Source of the DNA: Cyanobacteria bacterium Co-bin13
GTDB lineage: Bacteria; Cyanobacteriota; Cyanobacteriia; Phormidesmidales; Phormidesmidaceae
Direction of reading: 5' to 3'
DNA: 7,511 nucleotides
NCBI GenBank assembly: GCA_014534385.1
Contig: JACVRP010000180.1
Coordinates: forward strand, 1-7,511
Shown here: piece by piece, positions 5,645 to 7,511 of the stretch
Layout: each line of letters starts with the position of its first letter
Numbering within the stretch: the stretch's first letter is position 1
The notes under the pieces: generated by a model
Databases searched by the model: none
What the model saw: the letters and a program-made list of their open reading frames with translations, nothing else
What the model was told of the DNA's origin: nothing
Program-made: the position numbers and the translations under genes

Positions 5645-5806
5645 TGTTGTAAATGCTGGGTGGTGAGCTAGCGTAATGACGACTTCAATCGGCCAAAGCA
5701 GTTGGCCTGGAGGAACCCAGGTAAGTTTGCAGCCCTGACCCAGACAATTCAGGATAGTTTGTCAACTTTTCATCTGGGGCAACAAGGAGGAAAAGCCGGT
5801 AGGGGC

Positions 5807-7511
5807 CTATCCCGCTGCTGCCGCCATGGCAGGGCGATTCACCTGCGACTCCAGGATCACTCCGTACAGAGGGCTGGTCCGCATCAACTCTTCATGGCTG
5901 CCCTGGGCCATCAGTCGCCCCTTCTCCATCAGCAAAATTCGATCCGCGTTGCGCACGGTGCTGATGCGCTGGGCAACCACAAAGGAGGTGCAGGTGCGGC
6001 GGCGCATTAGATCGTCTAGGGCTGCCTGAATTTGCGAGGCCGTTTGGGCATCCACCGCTGAGGTGCTGTCGTCGAGGATGAGAATGCTGTAGTCGGTTAG
6101 CAGGGTGCGCGCGATCGCAACCCGCTGCTTTTGCCCACCCGACAGGCCCACCCCCCGCTCGCCCACAATCGTCTCATAGCCCTCCGGCAGATCCATGACA
6201 AAGTCGTGGATCTGCGCGGCCTTAGCCACTTCGATCACCTCTTCTAGGGTGGCTTCGGGTTTGGCGTAGGCAATGTTGCTGCGAATGGTGCCCGAAAACA
6301 GAGTGGTTTCTTGAAAGACGGTGCCAATGCGCGATCGCAGCGACTCCAGGGTAAAGTCGCGCACGTCGCGCCCATCGATCCGCACGGCTCCAGCGGTGAC
6401 GTCGTAGAAGCGGGGAATCAGGTTGGTGATGGTGCTCTTGCCAGAGCCAGTCATGCCGAGAATGGCAATCAGCTCGTTGGGCCGGGTTTCAAACGACACT
6501 TCTACCAGCGCCGGAGTGGCCGCTCCCGGATAGCGAAAGGAAACGTGCTCGAAGGTAATGCGACCCCCGCAGGTTTCAAAGGGAACGGCTTCAGGCCGAT
6601 TGCGAATTTCAATGGCGGCATCGACCACCTCATACACCCGCTCCGCTGAAGCTGCTGCCTGTGCGATCGCAGGGGCCGCAAAGCCAATCAGCAGGATCGG
6701 CTGCAAAATCAGCAGCAGATACGAGTTAAACGCCACCAGTTCGCCAATCGAGAACCGCCCGCCAATGACAGAGGCCCCCCCATAGCCAATCACCACCACC
6801 GTGACCAGGTTGCTTAGCAAAAAGATAAAGGGAAAGGTGTTGCGAATGGCCCGCACCGTTTTCAGGTTGGACTCCACCAGAGTGTCATTGAGCCGGGTGT
6901 AGCGCCGCGTTTCTGCCGTCTCCCGCACAAATGCCTTGACCGCCCGCACCCCCAACAGGTTTTCCTGCAAGACCGCATTGAGATCGCTAAGCTGCTCCTG
7001 CACCTGCCGAAACAGGGCGTTGTTGAGCCGCAGAAACCGGGCCATCAGCCAGGCAGACATCGGCACCACCGTCAGGGTAATCAGCGCCAGTTCCCAGTTC
7101 ATCACCAGCAAAATCACCGCAATGCTGATCAGGGTGACCACACCGCTGATCACCTGAATCAGGTTGGTGCTGAGAAAGGTGCGAATTTGCTCAATGTCGC
7201 TGGTAACGCGAGTCAGCAGCTGAGAAGTCTGCGACTGGTCGTGGTAGCTGAAGCTGAGCGTTTGAATTTTGCTGAAGATCTTGTTGCGCAGGTCGTAGAC
7301 CACACTCTGAGACAGCGCCTCCGCACAAAAGCTCTGGCCAAAGTTAAACAGCCCCCGAGCCACGGCTGCCAACACCAGGCCCAGCGCAGCATAGAGCACT
7401 ATCTGTAGGTTTTGCTGGGCAATCCCCTGATCGATGGCCCAACGAAACAGCTGGGGCGTCACCGCATAGGCCGCTACCAGCAATAGCGCACTGCCAAGCG
7501 CCCCCAGAGAC
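5807..7511 (-). CDS. ABC exporter half-transporter, degenerate-site subunit (5' partial)
   Basis: This is a membrane domain fused to an ATPase, in the multidrug/lipid exporter class. The reading frame stays open to the window edge, so the true start is outside. Numbering below is from the in-frame TTG at 7483, which is not a credible start because transmembrane helix 1 already spans it. Seen: helices near 28-50, 108-129, 132-151, 212-236 and 249-270, then the nucleotide-binding domain (about 307-545) with A-loop Tyr318, Walker A GMTGSGKST (343-351), Q-loop Gln391, the signature LSGGQ (447-451) after VGERG, and Walker B ILILD ending at Asp471. Two catalytic residues differ: Asp472 replaces the Glu of LDE, and Gln505 replaces the switch His (VAQRIST for IAHRLST). 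In TM287/288 and BmrC/BmrD this marks the subunit with the non-hydrolysing site. Its intact LSGGQ would complete the partner's active site. The cargo is unknown. Confidence 0.93.
   Translation of the reverse strand, partial: SLGALGSALLLVAAYAVTPQLFRWAIDQGIAQQNLQIVLYAALGLVLAAVARGLFNFGQSFCAEALSQSVVYDLRNKIFSKIQTLSFSYHDQSQTSQLLTRVTSDIEQIRTFLSTNLIQVISGVVTLISIAVILLVMNWELALITLTVVPMSAWLMARFLRLNNALFRQVQEQLSDLNAVLQENLLGVRAVKAFVRETAETRRYTRLNDTLVESNLKTVRAIRNTFPFIFLLSNLVTVVVIGYGGASVIGGRFSIGELVAFNSYLLLILQPILLIGFAAPAIAQAAASAERVYEVVDAAIEIRNRPEAVPFETCGGRITFEHVSFRYPGAATPALVEVSFETRPNELIAILGMTGSGKSTITNLIPRFYDVTAGAVRIDGRDVRDFTLESLRSRIGTVFQETTLFSGTIRSNIAYAKPEATLEEVIEVAKAAQIHDFVMDLPEGYETIVGERGVGLSGGQKQRVAIARTLLTDYSILILDDSTSAVDAQTASQIQAALDDLMRRRTCTSFVVAQRISTVRNADRILLMEKGRLMAQGSHEELMRTSPLYGVILESQVNRPAMAAAAG

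Noticed and set aside
5705..5722. CCTGG/CCAGG hairpin after the ABC gene as a terminator
   Set aside because: The stem is only 5-6 bp with no U run; too weak to call.

Overview
The window looks like chromosomal DNA from a cyanobacterium. The strongest sign is nine perfect copies of the HIP1 octamer GCGATCGC in about 7.5 kb, where roughly 0.1 would be expected by chance. The genes also mostly lack strong Shine-Dalgarno sites, and the proteins (SH3-domain envelope protein, long-form AsnB, BmrC-like exporter subunit) fit that group. A filamentous Leptolyngbya- or Nodosilinea-like organism is my impression only. I see no tRNA, rRNA, CRISPR array, transposase or phage gene.

Layout. 30-398 (-) is a small VOC (glyoxalase/bleomycin-resistance fold) protein, divergent from 488-880 (+), a SnoaL/NTF2-like protein. 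987-1775 (-) is a DUF1028 Ntn-hydrolase-like protein converging on it. A 444-bp gene-free stretch (1776-2219) holds a triple direct repeat, interleaved inverted repeats, hairpins and a possible Pho box. It separates DUF1028 from 2220-4250 (+), a 676-residue class-B asparagine synthetase. A strong hairpin inside what looks like a degenerate double-hairpin repeat (4268-4345) separates asnB from the convergent gene 4407-5198 (-), an exported SH3-domain protein with a heptapeptide-repeat linker. Another strong hairpin (5341-5374) precedes 5390-5644 (-), a small basic protein I do not recognise. The right end is 5807 to the window edge (-), a half-size ABC exporter whose N-terminus lies outside the window.

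Working together. Asparagine synthesis, an envelope SH3 protein and an exporter do not form one recognisable pathway. Orientation suggests that the 84-residue gene and the ABC gene could be co-transcribed leftward and end at the hairpin at 5341-5374; the other genes look like single units. The most informative observation is that the exporter has Asp for the catalytic Glu and Gln for the switch His. This is the signature of the degenerate subunit of a heterodimeric exporter, so a partner gene is expected nearby but outside this window. I did not find a convincing undescribed multi-gene system. The remaining items worth a second look are the asnB leader and the repeat element.
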